Positions 7,272 through 14,349 of a stretch of DNA of 15,293 nucleotides are shown one piece after another. The first letter of the stretch is position 1; each line of letters starts with the position of its first letter. The stretch covers positions 1 to 15,293 of the forward strand of contig VBKY01000001.1 in the NCBI GenBank assembly GCA_005879255.1, in the 5' to 3' direction. The DNA is from Deltaproteobacteria bacterium (GTDB lineage Bacteria > Desulfobacterota_B > Binatia > UBA9968). The notes beneath the pieces are model-generated. The model saw nothing but the letters and a program-made list of their open reading frames with translations. It made no database searches and had not been told where the DNA came from. Made by a program: the position numbers and the translations under genes.

Positions 7272-8180
7272 TTAAATTATCTTTTTTCCGCCCGTCTCCC
7301 AACGGCTCAAGCCGCGGCCTTGCTCCTTGCGACTGGCAATGATGCGGCGCCACTTTTCTTCATCGGAAAGCAGCTCATCTTTCTGATTGGGCGCGTGGGC
7401 GGTGATCTGCAAACGGTTATTGTCCGGATCGAAGAAATAGATGCTGCATTCGCCTTCCGGTCTAAGCCCGTCCGCGGCGCGGTTATCGCCCTGAGTCTTG
7501 CCGCCGTAACGTTCCACGAGCGCGATCATCGAGTCGAAGTCTTTTCGCCGCACGTCCATGGCCATATGGCAGCCGCGCCCATGTTTTTTGCTTCGCTCCG
7601 ACAGTTCCACCACTTCAACAAGCCCGATCATCTGACCGTTTTGTACGGGAGTCATCGTCTCATTACCGCAAGCGATGGGAACGGCGGTACCCAACGATTC
7701 GGTGTAGAAGGTGATGGATTTTTTGAGATCGCGAGTTTCGAAGACCACGTGGCTGATGCATTCGCTTAAGGGCTCGCTTCGCCGAATGCAAAACTCAAGG
7801 TGATTGCCATCGGGGTCATCGAAATAAATCGACTGCGCCAATGGATCGCCGTCGTGGTGCTCCACAGGGCCTGTAAATGAATGGTTTGCCGCCTTGAGAT
7901 TCTGCTGTACCTGGTCGAATCGTTGCCGCGAAACGCTGACACCGATTCGCGGCGCGGTGCTGGAAGAAGCTCCGGCACTCACTCCGGGCAAGTGCAGGCC
8001 GATGATGTTCTCCCCAGCGAGCACGTAGGTTTGACGCGGACTGCCATCGGGATTGCGCCGGGTGGTCTTGTATTTCAAGCCCAGGACATTGAGGTAGAAG
8101 GCTTCGTTCGCTGCCAAATCGCGCACGGGAATGGCTATGTGGTCGATGGTTTCAACACCAAAACGAACTTCTGCGACCAT
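7272..8180 (-). CDS. Tandem VOC-domain protein, type I extradiol dioxygenase-like architecture
   Basis: This 302-residue protein has two vicinal-oxygen-chelate domains, at about residues 10-135 and 140-262. Type I extradiol dioxygenases such as BphC bind Fe(II) through His146, His210 and Glu260 of the second domain. Here the second domain offers His144, His205 and Gln258, with Tyr248 placed ten residues before the last ligand just as Tyr250 is in BphC. The Glu-to-Gln change is clear in the DNA (codon CAG at 7409-7407). The first domain keeps His14 and Glu129 but lacks the middle His. A charged tail (265-302) follows. GGAGGA eight bases upstream fixes the ATG. It is convergent with the methyltransferase. 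It could cleave an aromatic ring, bind a ligand without catalysis, or be another VOC enzyme. Confidence 0.88.
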   Translation of the reverse strand: MVAEVRFGVETIDHIAIPVRDLAANEAFYLNVLGLKYKTTRRNPDGSPRQTYVLAGENIIGLHLPGVSAGASSSTAPRIGVSVSRQRFDQVQQNLKAANHSFTGPVEHHDGDPLAQSIYFDDPDGNHLEFCIRRSEPLSECISHVVFETRDLKKSITFYTESLGTAVPIACGNETMTPVQNGQMIGLVEVVELSERSKKHGRGCHMAMDVRRKDFDSMIALVERYGGKTQGDNRAADGLRPEGECSIYFFDPDNNRLQITAHAPNQKDELLSDEEKWRRIIASRKEQGRGLSRWETGGKKII

Positions 8181-8219
8181 GATTTGTATCCTCCGATACG
8201 CAATCGGTTGCGCGTGTGA

Positions 8220-8249
8220 AACTTACAAAAAACCGGCCCACGCCGTCAA
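8220..8249 (-). promoter_or_regulatory. Possible promoter for the tandem VOC gene
   Basis: On the minus strand TTGACG (8244-8249) and TAAGTT (8220-8225) are 18 bases apart, about 40 bases upstream of the ATG. The -35 is close to consensus and the -10 is poor. The rest of the 189-base gap to the M24 gene (8181-8369) shows no other feature I can support. Confidence 0.33.
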
Positions 8250-8369
8250 CCACTTGCCCAAAATCTCCCCTGGCCCCTCTTTTTTCAAAGGAGTGGTAAT
8301 AGTATCCCTTTAACACAACCAATTTTATGGGGAAAGTCGGGGAAAGTAGGAATTTAATTTCGGATGATT

Positions 8370-9599
8370 CTAACTGATTTCAGGAAACGTGAAATTTCGT
8401 TTCCCTAAGCGGCGTGCGCCGCTTTTTTCGATTACAACCGTATCGCCGCAGCGGATCGAATCCGGCGCGTCCGAGGGCATGGCGCCGGGCTTGAGCACAA
8501 AAACATTGCCTTCGAGCAGCGGCAGATCGAGATGCATCGTGTACGTGGAGCCGCGGTAGATCTCGCCATCGATTTCGCCGGTGATCTGCGGCCGGTCCTC
8601 GCCGATGCCGCGGCCGTGGAGCAGCATTCCCTTGGGCGTGTGGCCGGCTTCGCGGACGAGCTTCTGATAGAAACTCACGACCTCGCCAAAAGATACTCCT
8701 GGCTTCATGAACTTTACCAAGTCGTCGAAAACTTGCACGCTGACGTCGAAGGCCCGTTTGAGTTCCGCAGGAATTTTTCCCAGACATGCCGCCTGCACGG
8801 TTTGTGCGATGTAGCCGCCGTATTTCGCTTCCAGCTCGGTGTTGATCATATCGCCCGCCCGCAACGGCCGGTGGGGCGCGATACGACAGGCCCATGGAAC
8901 GCCTGCGCCTGCGCCCCAATGGGTCATCGACGGATAGTCGCCGCCGTGGGTGATGATCGTCTGCCAGATCTTTGCCACCATGTCGTTTTCCATGACGCCG
9001 GGTTTGGCCTTCGCAAGGATCGCGGCGACGACTTTATCCAAGATTTCCGCGGCGCGCTCGATCCAGGCGACTTCTTCGGGCCCCTTGACCGAACGGGCGT
9101 CCTGCAGCAGCTCCGTGGCGTTTTGAAATGTTGCCCTGGGGAACGCCGCTCTGACTTTCTCCAGCATTCCGGTCACGACGGTTCCCTCCGGCGCGCGCAA
9201 TAAGCCGCTCAAACCACTGACGCCGATCAGCGCTTGATCAAGCTTCAATTCCCTCAAGCGTTCTGTAACCGGCTCGCCCCAGGAACGTCGGCTCGGCCGA
9301 ATATCCGTTACCCAGTCCTGCGCGATGCTCCACCATTCGACTTCATTGCCGCCGCGCACGAAAGCCGTCACCTCGCCCGAAACCGGAAACACCACGGCGA
9401 CCTCGGTCTGATGGCCGCCGATATGCGTCAGATATCGAACATCGGCTTGAAACTGGTCCCAATGACTTTGATTGGGAAAGCCGATGATGGCGTCGAGCTG
9501 TTCGCGGCGCATGCGCTCGCGCACGCGGGACCAGCGCCGCTCGCGCTCCGCGTGGCTGAACTTGGGTAACCCGAATCCTCTTTCGCCGCTGTTAATCAT
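8370..9599 (-). CDS. M24/creatinase-fold protein with degenerate metal site
   Basis: This 409-residue protein has the two-part layout of creatinase, prolidase and Xaa-Pro aminopeptidase: a creatinase-type N-domain (about 20-165) and a pita-bread M24 domain (about 175-400). Active M24 peptidases bind two metals with Asp, Asp, His, Glu and Glu. Aligning by motif, the positions here are Glu255, Gln266, His328, Lys370 and Gly385, so only the His survives (in LLHGRGIG). It is therefore unlikely to be a metallopeptidase. Creatinase itself uses this fold without metal and with a key His, so a C-N hydrolase acting on a small molecule is possible. I chose ATG 9599; a GTG at 9614 in the same frame would add five residues. 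Confidence 0.87.
   Translation of the reverse strand: MINSGERGFGLPKFSHAERERRWSRVRERMRREQLDAIIGFPNQSHWDQFQADVRYLTHIGGHQTEVAVVFPVSGEVTAFVRGGNEVEWWSIAQDWVTDIRPSRRSWGEPVTERLRELKLDQALIGVSGLSGLLRAPEGTVVTGMLEKVRAAFPRATFQNATELLQDARSVKGPEEVAWIERAAEILDKVVAAILAKAKPGVMENDMVAKIWQTIITHGGDYPSMTHWGAGAGVPWACRIAPHRPLRAGDMINTELEAKYGGYIAQTVQAACLGKIPAELKRAFDVSVQVFDDLVKFMKPGVSFGEVVSFYQKLVREAGHTPKGMLLHGRGIGEDRPQITGEIDGEIYRGSTYTMHLDLPLLEGNVFVLKPGAMPSDAPDSIRCGDTVVIEKSGARRLGKRNFTFPEIS
8407..8428 (+). terminator. Terminator-like hairpin pointing plus-ward, inside the M24 gene's 3' end
   Basis: AAGCGGCG, TG, CGCCGCTT form an eight-pair stem with a two-base loop (the loop would open to four or more in RNA). Six T residues finish at 8428 on the plus strand. 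It overlaps the codons for the last residues of the minus-strand M24 protein. The nearest plus-strand gene ends 1.2 kb upstream, so its role would be to stop antisense transcription. It may also be a coincidence of the coding sequence. Confidence 0.4.
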
Positions 9600-9633
9600 C
9601 GGCTCGCGTTCCACTCTCTTTGATAATCGTTAG

Positions 9634-9662
9634 CATATAAAGTGTTGCCCGCAACGGTTCAA
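9634..9662 (-). promoter_or_regulatory. Probable promoter for the M24-like gene, with a dyad in the spacer
   Basis: On the minus strand TTGAAC (9657-9662) and TATATG (9634-9639) are 17 bases apart, and transcription would start about 30 bases before the translation start. The spacer contains an inverted repeat GTTGCCCGCAAC (9644-9655) that could be an operator half or a small protein-binding dyad. Confidence 0.42.
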
Positions 9663-9782
9663 GCTCGGGACCTAGCATTGGCCAAATTCAGATGATAGAG
9701 TTTCGGCCGTGCTGATCAGTGGCCTATCCGGCAATTCCATCTTGCAAGACGTTCCCACTAGATCCTCACAAGAGGTACGCGT

Positions 9783-11180
9783 ATGCAATACCTAGCCATT
9801 TGTGAGGACGATCTATTGTTCCAGTTTATGCGCAACGTTGCGGCAGAGCAGGGAGAGGTCCGCTTTCTCGTCCCCAACGAAAAAATCGCCCGGGCCATTA
9901 AACGCCAAGGCGGCAAGGTTTGGCAAGGCGATCTGCTCAAACCAGAGACCTACAAGAAGGTCAAACTGCACCATGTCGACCAAGCGATCGTGTTTGTCCG
10001 CAATCCTGACCATCAGGAAGACATCTGCAGGCTGCTCAGAAGTCTGGACAAGAGAGTCTCCATCGTTTCGCTGACTTCCGACAATAACGGCTATAGAGAA
10101 TCCACAGATCCATTGTTTCGCCACCTTCAGTTGGCCGATATCTTCGAAGAGTTTTGCGCGGTGCAACTCCTCGACACGCTAAACATCAAGAAAGTCGAGC
10201 GCATTCGCTCGCTCTTCGCCGACGGCAGAAAGATTCACATATTGCTGCAGCATGATCCGGATCCGGATGCCATTGGCAGCGCACTAGCTTTGCGCGAACT
10301 GCTCGGACGCAATCGTGCTACGACTCCTATTGTAACCTTTGGCAGCATCACACGGCCGGAAAATCTTGCCATGATTCGCTTGTTGGATATTCAAATTGAC
10401 CAGATCTCCTACGAAGATCTGCACAAGGACGGCGCCCGTTTGGCTCTCGTCGATGTGCAACCGCCCTATTTCGACCGGCCATTGGGAAGAGTGGATTTGG
10501 TAGTGGACCATCACCCCAAACGAACTTCGTTCAAAGCGCGTTTCGCTGACTTGCGCAGCGGTTACGGCTCGACGTGTACCATCTTTACCGAATATTTGCG
10601 CGCGGCGGACATGGAGCCGTCGCAGCGGTTGGCGACCGCGTTAGTCTACGGCATCAAGACCGATACGCTGTTTCTCGAACGGGGCAGTAATCTCGCTGAT
10701 CTAAACGCCTTTAATTTTCTCTACCCCATCGCCAACAAGGCGATGATCACGCGCATCGAGCGGCCGGCTTTGCCGAGGGAGGATCTCGAATCGTTAGGGC
10801 GCGCGCTTAGCCGACTGCAAATCGATAACGGCCTGGCCGTCGTCCATATGGGCGATGTCAGCCGCGAGGATGTGATCCCGCAGATGGCGGAGTTTTGCAT
10901 GCAAATAGAAGGCGTCGATTGGAGTGTAGTCTCCGGCCTAGTCAATGACCGCGTGGTGATTTGCGTGCGCAATGTCGGCTACGTCAAGAGCGCCGGCGAC
11001 ATCATGAAAAAGCTTTACGACGATATCGGCAGCGCCGGCGGCCACCGTGCCATGGCCAAAGCCGTTGTGCCGCTCGACCGTTTCAAGGATCGTTTCGGCG
11101 AAGTGAGCGAGAAAGTAATTCGCGAGGCGATGCTGCCGATGATTACTGACCGCGACCAGATCGAGCTGCAGCTGCACTAA
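9783..11180 (+). CDS. TrkA-N/DHH/DHHA1 phosphoesterase fusion protein
   Basis: This is a 465-residue, three-domain protein. Residues 1-135 look like an RCK/TrkA-N Rossmann domain, but the dinucleotide glycine motif is degenerate (AICEDDLLFQF instead of GxGxxG). Residues about 145-300 are a DHH phosphoesterase with HDPDPDAIGS (157-166, metal ligands Asp160 and Asp162), Asp224, Asp-His-His (242-244) and Asp294. DHHA1 follows, with GSAGGHR (417-422) that grips the substrate. DHH/DHHA1 enzymes hydrolyse nanoRNA, pAp or cyclic dinucleotides such as c-di-AMP with Mn(II). A TrkA-type sensor on such an enzyme suggests a link to potassium or nucleotide signalling, which is inference. AGAGGT six bases before the ATG fixes the start. 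It stands alone between divergent and downstream units. Confidence 0.9.
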   Translation: MQYLAICEDDLLFQFMRNVAAEQGEVRFLVPNEKIARAIKRQGGKVWQGDLLKPETYKKVKLHHVDQAIVFVRNPDHQEDICRLLRSLDKRVSIVSLTSDNNGYRESTDPLFRHLQLADIFEEFCAVQLLDTLNIKKVERIRSLFADGRKIHILLQHDPDPDAIGSALALRELLGRNRATTPIVTFGSITRPENLAMIRLLDIQIDQISYEDLHKDGARLALVDVQPPYFDRPLGRVDLVVDHHPKRTSFKARFADLRSGYGSTCTIFTEYLRAADMEPSQRLATALVYGIKTDTLFLERGSNLADLNAFNFLYPIANKAMITRIERPALPREDLESLGRALSRLQIDNGLAVVHMGDVSREDVIPQMAEFCMQIEGVDWSVVSGLVNDRVVICVRNVGYVKSAGDIMKKLYDDIGSAGGHRAMAKAVVPLDRFKDRFGEVSEKVIREAMLPMITDRDQIELQLH

Positions 11181-11273
11181 ACCCTCCGCCTTTCGACATA
11201 CATTCCCTTCCAAGCCAATTGAAGATCGACGCTGGATATTCATGACCGGACGGAACCGATCCAGAAGCGTTCC

Positions 11274-11302
11274 TTGACAACTCCAACCCTGGCGGACTAA
11301 GT
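11274..11302 (+). promoter_or_regulatory. Possible promoter upstream of the small VOC gene
   Basis: A perfect TTGACA (11274-11279) lies 58 bases before the VOC start codon. At 17 bases' spacing the -10 would be CTAAGT (11297-11302), a poor match, so the site is uncertain. No terminator is visible between the DHH gene stop and this point. Confidence 0.3.
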
Positions 11303-11336
11303 GTGAAGCAAATGAACACTTCAAAGGGAGGTCTCT

Positions 11337-11729
11337 ATGCCTAAGCTACGTCATTTGGCCATTCGGACGGAAGACACAGGGAAACTTGCGTCGTTTTATA
11401 TGGACGTCTTTGAGATGCGGATGCTGCACAAGGGCAAGGAGGAAGGCGGGGCAATTTTTTTGACCGACGGTTATTTCAATCTCGCGATTCTCCCCAATAA
11501 TGAGCAGAACGCGCCGAACGGTTTGTACCATTTTGGATTCGAAGTGGAGAGCGGCGAGAAGATCGTCGAGCGATTGAAAAAGATCAATCCCAATAAGTTG
11601 CCCAAGCCGCGTCCCAGCGGTCGGCCCTATGCCGAGACCCGCGGCTCCGATCCCGACGGCAACTATTTCGACATCTCGGAGCATGGCTTTGAAAATGTGG
11701 TGCCGCTGGGAGAGAAAAAACCCAGCTAA
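11337..11729 (+). CDS. Single-domain VOC (glyoxalase/dioxygenase-superfamily) protein
   Basis: This small 130-residue protein forms one vicinal-oxygen-chelate module, which normally dimerises to make a metal site. It opens with the LRHLAIRTED strand (His6), has LYHFGFEV (His65) and closes with DPDGNYFDISEHG. At the position that usually holds the ligand Glu there is Asp112, with Glu115 three residues later. GGGAGG five bases before the ATG is a strong ribosome site. The gene is followed nine bases later by an ABC binding protein in the same reading frame, so the two are likely one operon. It may be a lyase, isomerase, dioxygenase or simple binding protein; the sequence does not decide. Confidence 0.86.
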   Translation: MPKLRHLAIRTEDTGKLASFYMDVFEMRMLHKGKEEGGAIFLTDGYFNLAILPNNEQNAPNGLYHFGFEVESGEKIVERLKKINPNKLPKPRPSGRPYAETRGSDPDGNYFDISEHGFENVVPLGEKKPS

Positions 11730-11738
11730 ATTCTCCAC

Positions 11739-12773
11739 GTGGCGCCCGTCACTGGAATAGAATTGCGGCGTAGGCGGCGGCATCTCCTGCTGTTATTGCT
11801 CCTCGTGCTGGTAGTCGGGCCGCCAGCGGACACGACTGCCCAGATTCGCAGCAATTTATCCTCCAGTGTGACGAGCGAGAGCATGACTCACGTCTGGGTG
11901 GCGCGGGACCGCGGCTTGTTCAAGAAGCATGGCGTCGACATGCAGTTCATCCTCATGCCGCGCAATCCCTTAGCCATTGCCGCTTTACTCGCCGGTGAGA
12001 TAGACGCCGCGATCATCGGCCCCGGTCATCTTGTCAACGCCGGACTGAGCGGCGCGGAACTCGCCGGCATCGCCAACTTCAATCAGAAGCTAGACTTTCG
12101 CCTTAACACGCGCCCCGACATCAAGAAGCCGGAAGATCTGCGCGGCAAGCGGATCGCGGTGAGCGGTCCGGGATCGACGTCGCATCTAGTGTCGATGTTG
12201 GCGCTTCAAGGTCTCAATCTTGACCCCGTGCAAGCGAAGATTGCTTTTCTGACGATACCGGGGACTGAAATGAACCGGCGCTTGGCGCTCGAGAGCGGCA
12301 GTGTCGATGCCACCACGCTTAGAGGCGCGATGGGCGAGGTCTATGCCAACAAAGGTTACACCTTGCTTTATAACTTGAAGTCCGCCGGCGTGACCCTGCC
12401 GCAGAACATGATGGTGACGACGCGGCGCACGGCGGCGACAAAGCCGCAGGTGATCGAAGGCTATTTGAAAGCCATGATCGAGGCGATCGCGATGATCAAC
12501 GATCCAGCCAACAAGGAACTGGTAAGCCGGCTCTTGGCATCGAACCTGCGTTTGACCAATCCGGCCGATATCGAGGAATCCTATCAAGCCGTGATCACCA
12601 ACTACGAGCGCGCGCCGCACACCAGCGTGGAGGGAATGAAGCGGCTGCAAAAACTCTTGATCCAGCTCAATCCAAAGATCGCCGAGGTGCGGGTTGAGAC
12701 GCTTATCGATAACTCTTTCATGAACAGGCTCGAAAGCTCCGGGTTCATCCAGAGTCTGTATAAGAAGAATTGA
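11739..12773 (+). CDS. ABC transporter substrate-binding protein, NMT1/THI5-like (SsuA/TauA type)
   Basis: This is a 344-residue exported protein. An N-terminal signal peptide is clear: arginines (10-14), a LLLLLLLVLVV core and a likely cut after Ala34 in DTTA/Q. The mature part shows WVARDRGLFKKHGVDMQF and the LAGEIDAAIIGPG segment typical of periplasmic binding proteins for sulfonates, nitrate, aromatic acids or thiamine precursors. The only start that includes the whole signal peptide is the GTG at 11739, nine bases after the VOC stop. A TTG at 11763 would also leave a usable signal. Neither has a strong ribosome site. No permease or ATPase is adjacent on this strand. Ligand unknown. Confidence 0.87.
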   Translation: MAPVTGIELRRRRRHLLLLLLLVLVVGPPADTTAQIRSNLSSSVTSESMTHVWVARDRGLFKKHGVDMQFILMPRNPLAIAALLAGEIDAAIIGPGHLVNAGLSGAELAGIANFNQKLDFRLNTRPDIKKPEDLRGKRIAVSGPGSTSHLVSMLALQGLNLDPVQAKIAFLTIPGTEMNRRLALESGSVDATTLRGAMGEVYANKGYTLLYNLKSAGVTLPQNMMVTTRRTAATKPQVIEGYLKAMIEAIAMINDPANKELVSRLLASNLRLTNPADIEESYQAVITNYERAPHTSVEGMKRLQKLLIQLNPKIAEVRVETLIDNSFMNRLESSGFIQSLYKKN

Positions 12774-12820
12774 TAATCCTCACGCCATAATAATTTCATT
12801 GAAGATGGAGACCGTGAACC

Positions 12821-14347
12821 GTGAGAACTGAGAATGTCCCAGTGGTGGTTGTCGGCGGCGGCAGCGCCGCGTTCGAAGCGGCCGTTGCCGCCAAGCAAGC
12901 GGGCGCTCCGAAAGTTGTCATGCTCGAAAAAGCGCCCGAGCCGGAGTTCGGCGGCAACGCGCGGTTTTCCCACACCGGCTTTCGCTGGGTTTTTTCCGGC
13001 GCCGAAGAGATTCGCCAATTTATCCCGGATTTGGATGAGGCGACATTTAAGAAACTTCATTTGCCGGCTTACACGGCGGAACAATTCCACGCTGACTTGC
13101 AGCGCGTGACCCGCGGCCGCATCGACAAAGAGCTCGCCGATGTCGTTGTGCAGCAGTCCAACGCGGCGATTCACTGGATGCGCGAGGTCGGTATCAAGTG
13201 GGATATCGATAGTTACGTGATTATCGACGGGCGCTACTACTTCGAGCCCGGGTTGGTGATTCATCCGACTGGCGGAGTCGGTGGTGGTCTGGCCCAGCTC
13301 ATGCAGTGGCGCGAGATCGCGACCAAGATGGGCATAGAGCTGCGCTACGAGTCGCGCGTCTCGGCGCTGCTCGGCAATGACCGGCACATCGAAGGCCTGC
13401 GGGTGTCCGACCCTAATGAAGAATACGAGATCCGGGCAAACTCTTTGATTCTTTGCGCCGGTGGCTTTCAAGCCAGCGCGGAAAAGCGCGCGCGCTATCT
13501 CGGCGCCAATGCCGACTTGATGAAAGTACGCGGCAGCAAGCATGACACGGGCGAAGTGCTCATGATGGCCATTGACTTGGGCGCGAAGACAGCGGGTCAC
13601 TGGCAGGGCGCGCATGCAACGCCGATCGATGCGACGTTCCCTGACGTCGAGATCAGCAACAAAGCCAATCGCTACGGTTACACCTACGGGATTACCGTGA
13701 ATTCGCTCGGGCAGCGATTTTTTGATGAAGGCGAAGCGCGCCATTCCTACACGTACGCCAAGACTGGTTGGGCTGTGCTCGGCCAACCGGGCGCAATCGC
13801 TTATCAGATCTACGACCAGAAGGCGACGCCGCTTTTGAACAAGCGCTACTACGAGTTCTCCCATCCGATCGAAGCACAGACAATCGACGAACTGGCCGCA
13901 AAGATCAGCATCGAGCCCGCCGTGCTGAATCATACGATCCGTGAATTCAATAATGCCATCCGCAAGGACATCCCGTTCGACGCGACCAAGTTAGACGGCA
14001 GATGCACGGAAGGTATCACGCCGAAGAAGTCCCACTGGGCCGATACGATCGACAAACCGCCGTATTGGGCGTACGCCGTCACCGGCGGCATCACTTTTAC
14101 CTTCGGCGGATTACAGATCAACACCCAAGCGCAGGTGCTGAACACCTCCAACAATCCGATCCGAGGCACAACTACCCGTCATGCACCGGGCAGACGCGCA
14201 ACGTGGTGTTCTCACGATTGGCTGGGCGAAACGCGGCGGCGATGGGGCTTTAGGTATGTGGGCGTTTTAAATCTCAGGCGCCGGATTTGTTTCAAGTCGC
14301 GAATTCGGGATGAATTGTGGTTTAGCCTGCCAGTTAATCGCCATTGA
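12821..14347 (+). CDS. FAD-dependent dehydrogenase, tricarballylate/fumarate-reductase-like, C-terminus frameshifted
   Basis: This flavoprotein of the TcuA/fumarate reductase family has the FAD loop VVVVGGGSAAFEAA (8-21), the GGNARFSHTGFR segment and a central succinate-dehydrogenase-like domain. Homology runs to PIRG at residue 449. The family then expects a GLYAxGE FAD-binding motif followed by an NYP-S/G-x-TGQ segment. Here the first motif is missing and HNYPSCTGQTRNVVFSRLAG appears in another frame (14167-14253). The original frame instead runs into a 59-residue arginine-rich tail unlike the family. A small deletion of about a dozen codons plus one base explains this. The start is GTG 12821, with GGAG ten bases upstream. 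The product is probably inactive unless this is an assembly error. Confidence 0.85.
   Translation: MRTENVPVVVVGGGSAAFEAAVAAKQAGAPKVVMLEKAPEPEFGGNARFSHTGFRWVFSGAEEIRQFIPDLDEATFKKLHLPAYTAEQFHADLQRVTRGRIDKELADVVVQQSNAAIHWMREVGIKWDIDSYVIIDGRYYFEPGLVIHPTGGVGGGLAQLMQWREIATKMGIELRYESRVSALLGNDRHIEGLRVSDPNEEYEIRANSLILCAGGFQASAEKRARYLGANADLMKVRGSKHDTGEVLMMAIDLGAKTAGHWQGAHATPIDATFPDVEISNKANRYGYTYGITVNSLGQRFFDEGEARHSYTYAKTGWAVLGQPGAIAYQIYDQKATPLLNKRYYEFSHPIEAQTIDELAAKISIEPAVLNHTIREFNNAIRKDIPFDATKLDGRCTEGITPKKSHWADTIDKPPYWAYAVTGGITFTFGGLQINTQAQVLNTSNNPIRGTTTRHAPGRRATWCSHDWLGETRRRWGFRYVGVLNLRRRICFKSRIRDELWFSLPVNRH
14167..14253 (+). pseudogene. Out-of-frame C-terminal remnant of the FAD dehydrogenase
   Basis: In the reading frame two bases on from the main one, these bases encode HNYPSCTGQTRNVVFSRLAG, eight more residues and a TAG stop. 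This is the expected last segment of the tricarballylate dehydrogenase family (NYP-x-x-TGQ, then an R-x-A-G-x-x-A-A helix). It therefore marks the true ancestral end of the gene at 14253. Confidence 0.8.
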
Positions 14348-14349
14348 CC

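Noticed and set aside
12602..13933. Long minus-strand open frame of 443 codons
   Set aside because: It lies wholly opposite the binding-protein end and the flavoprotein gene, whose products have clear family motifs. The antisense product has no recognisable motif and is a by-product of GC-rich codon use.
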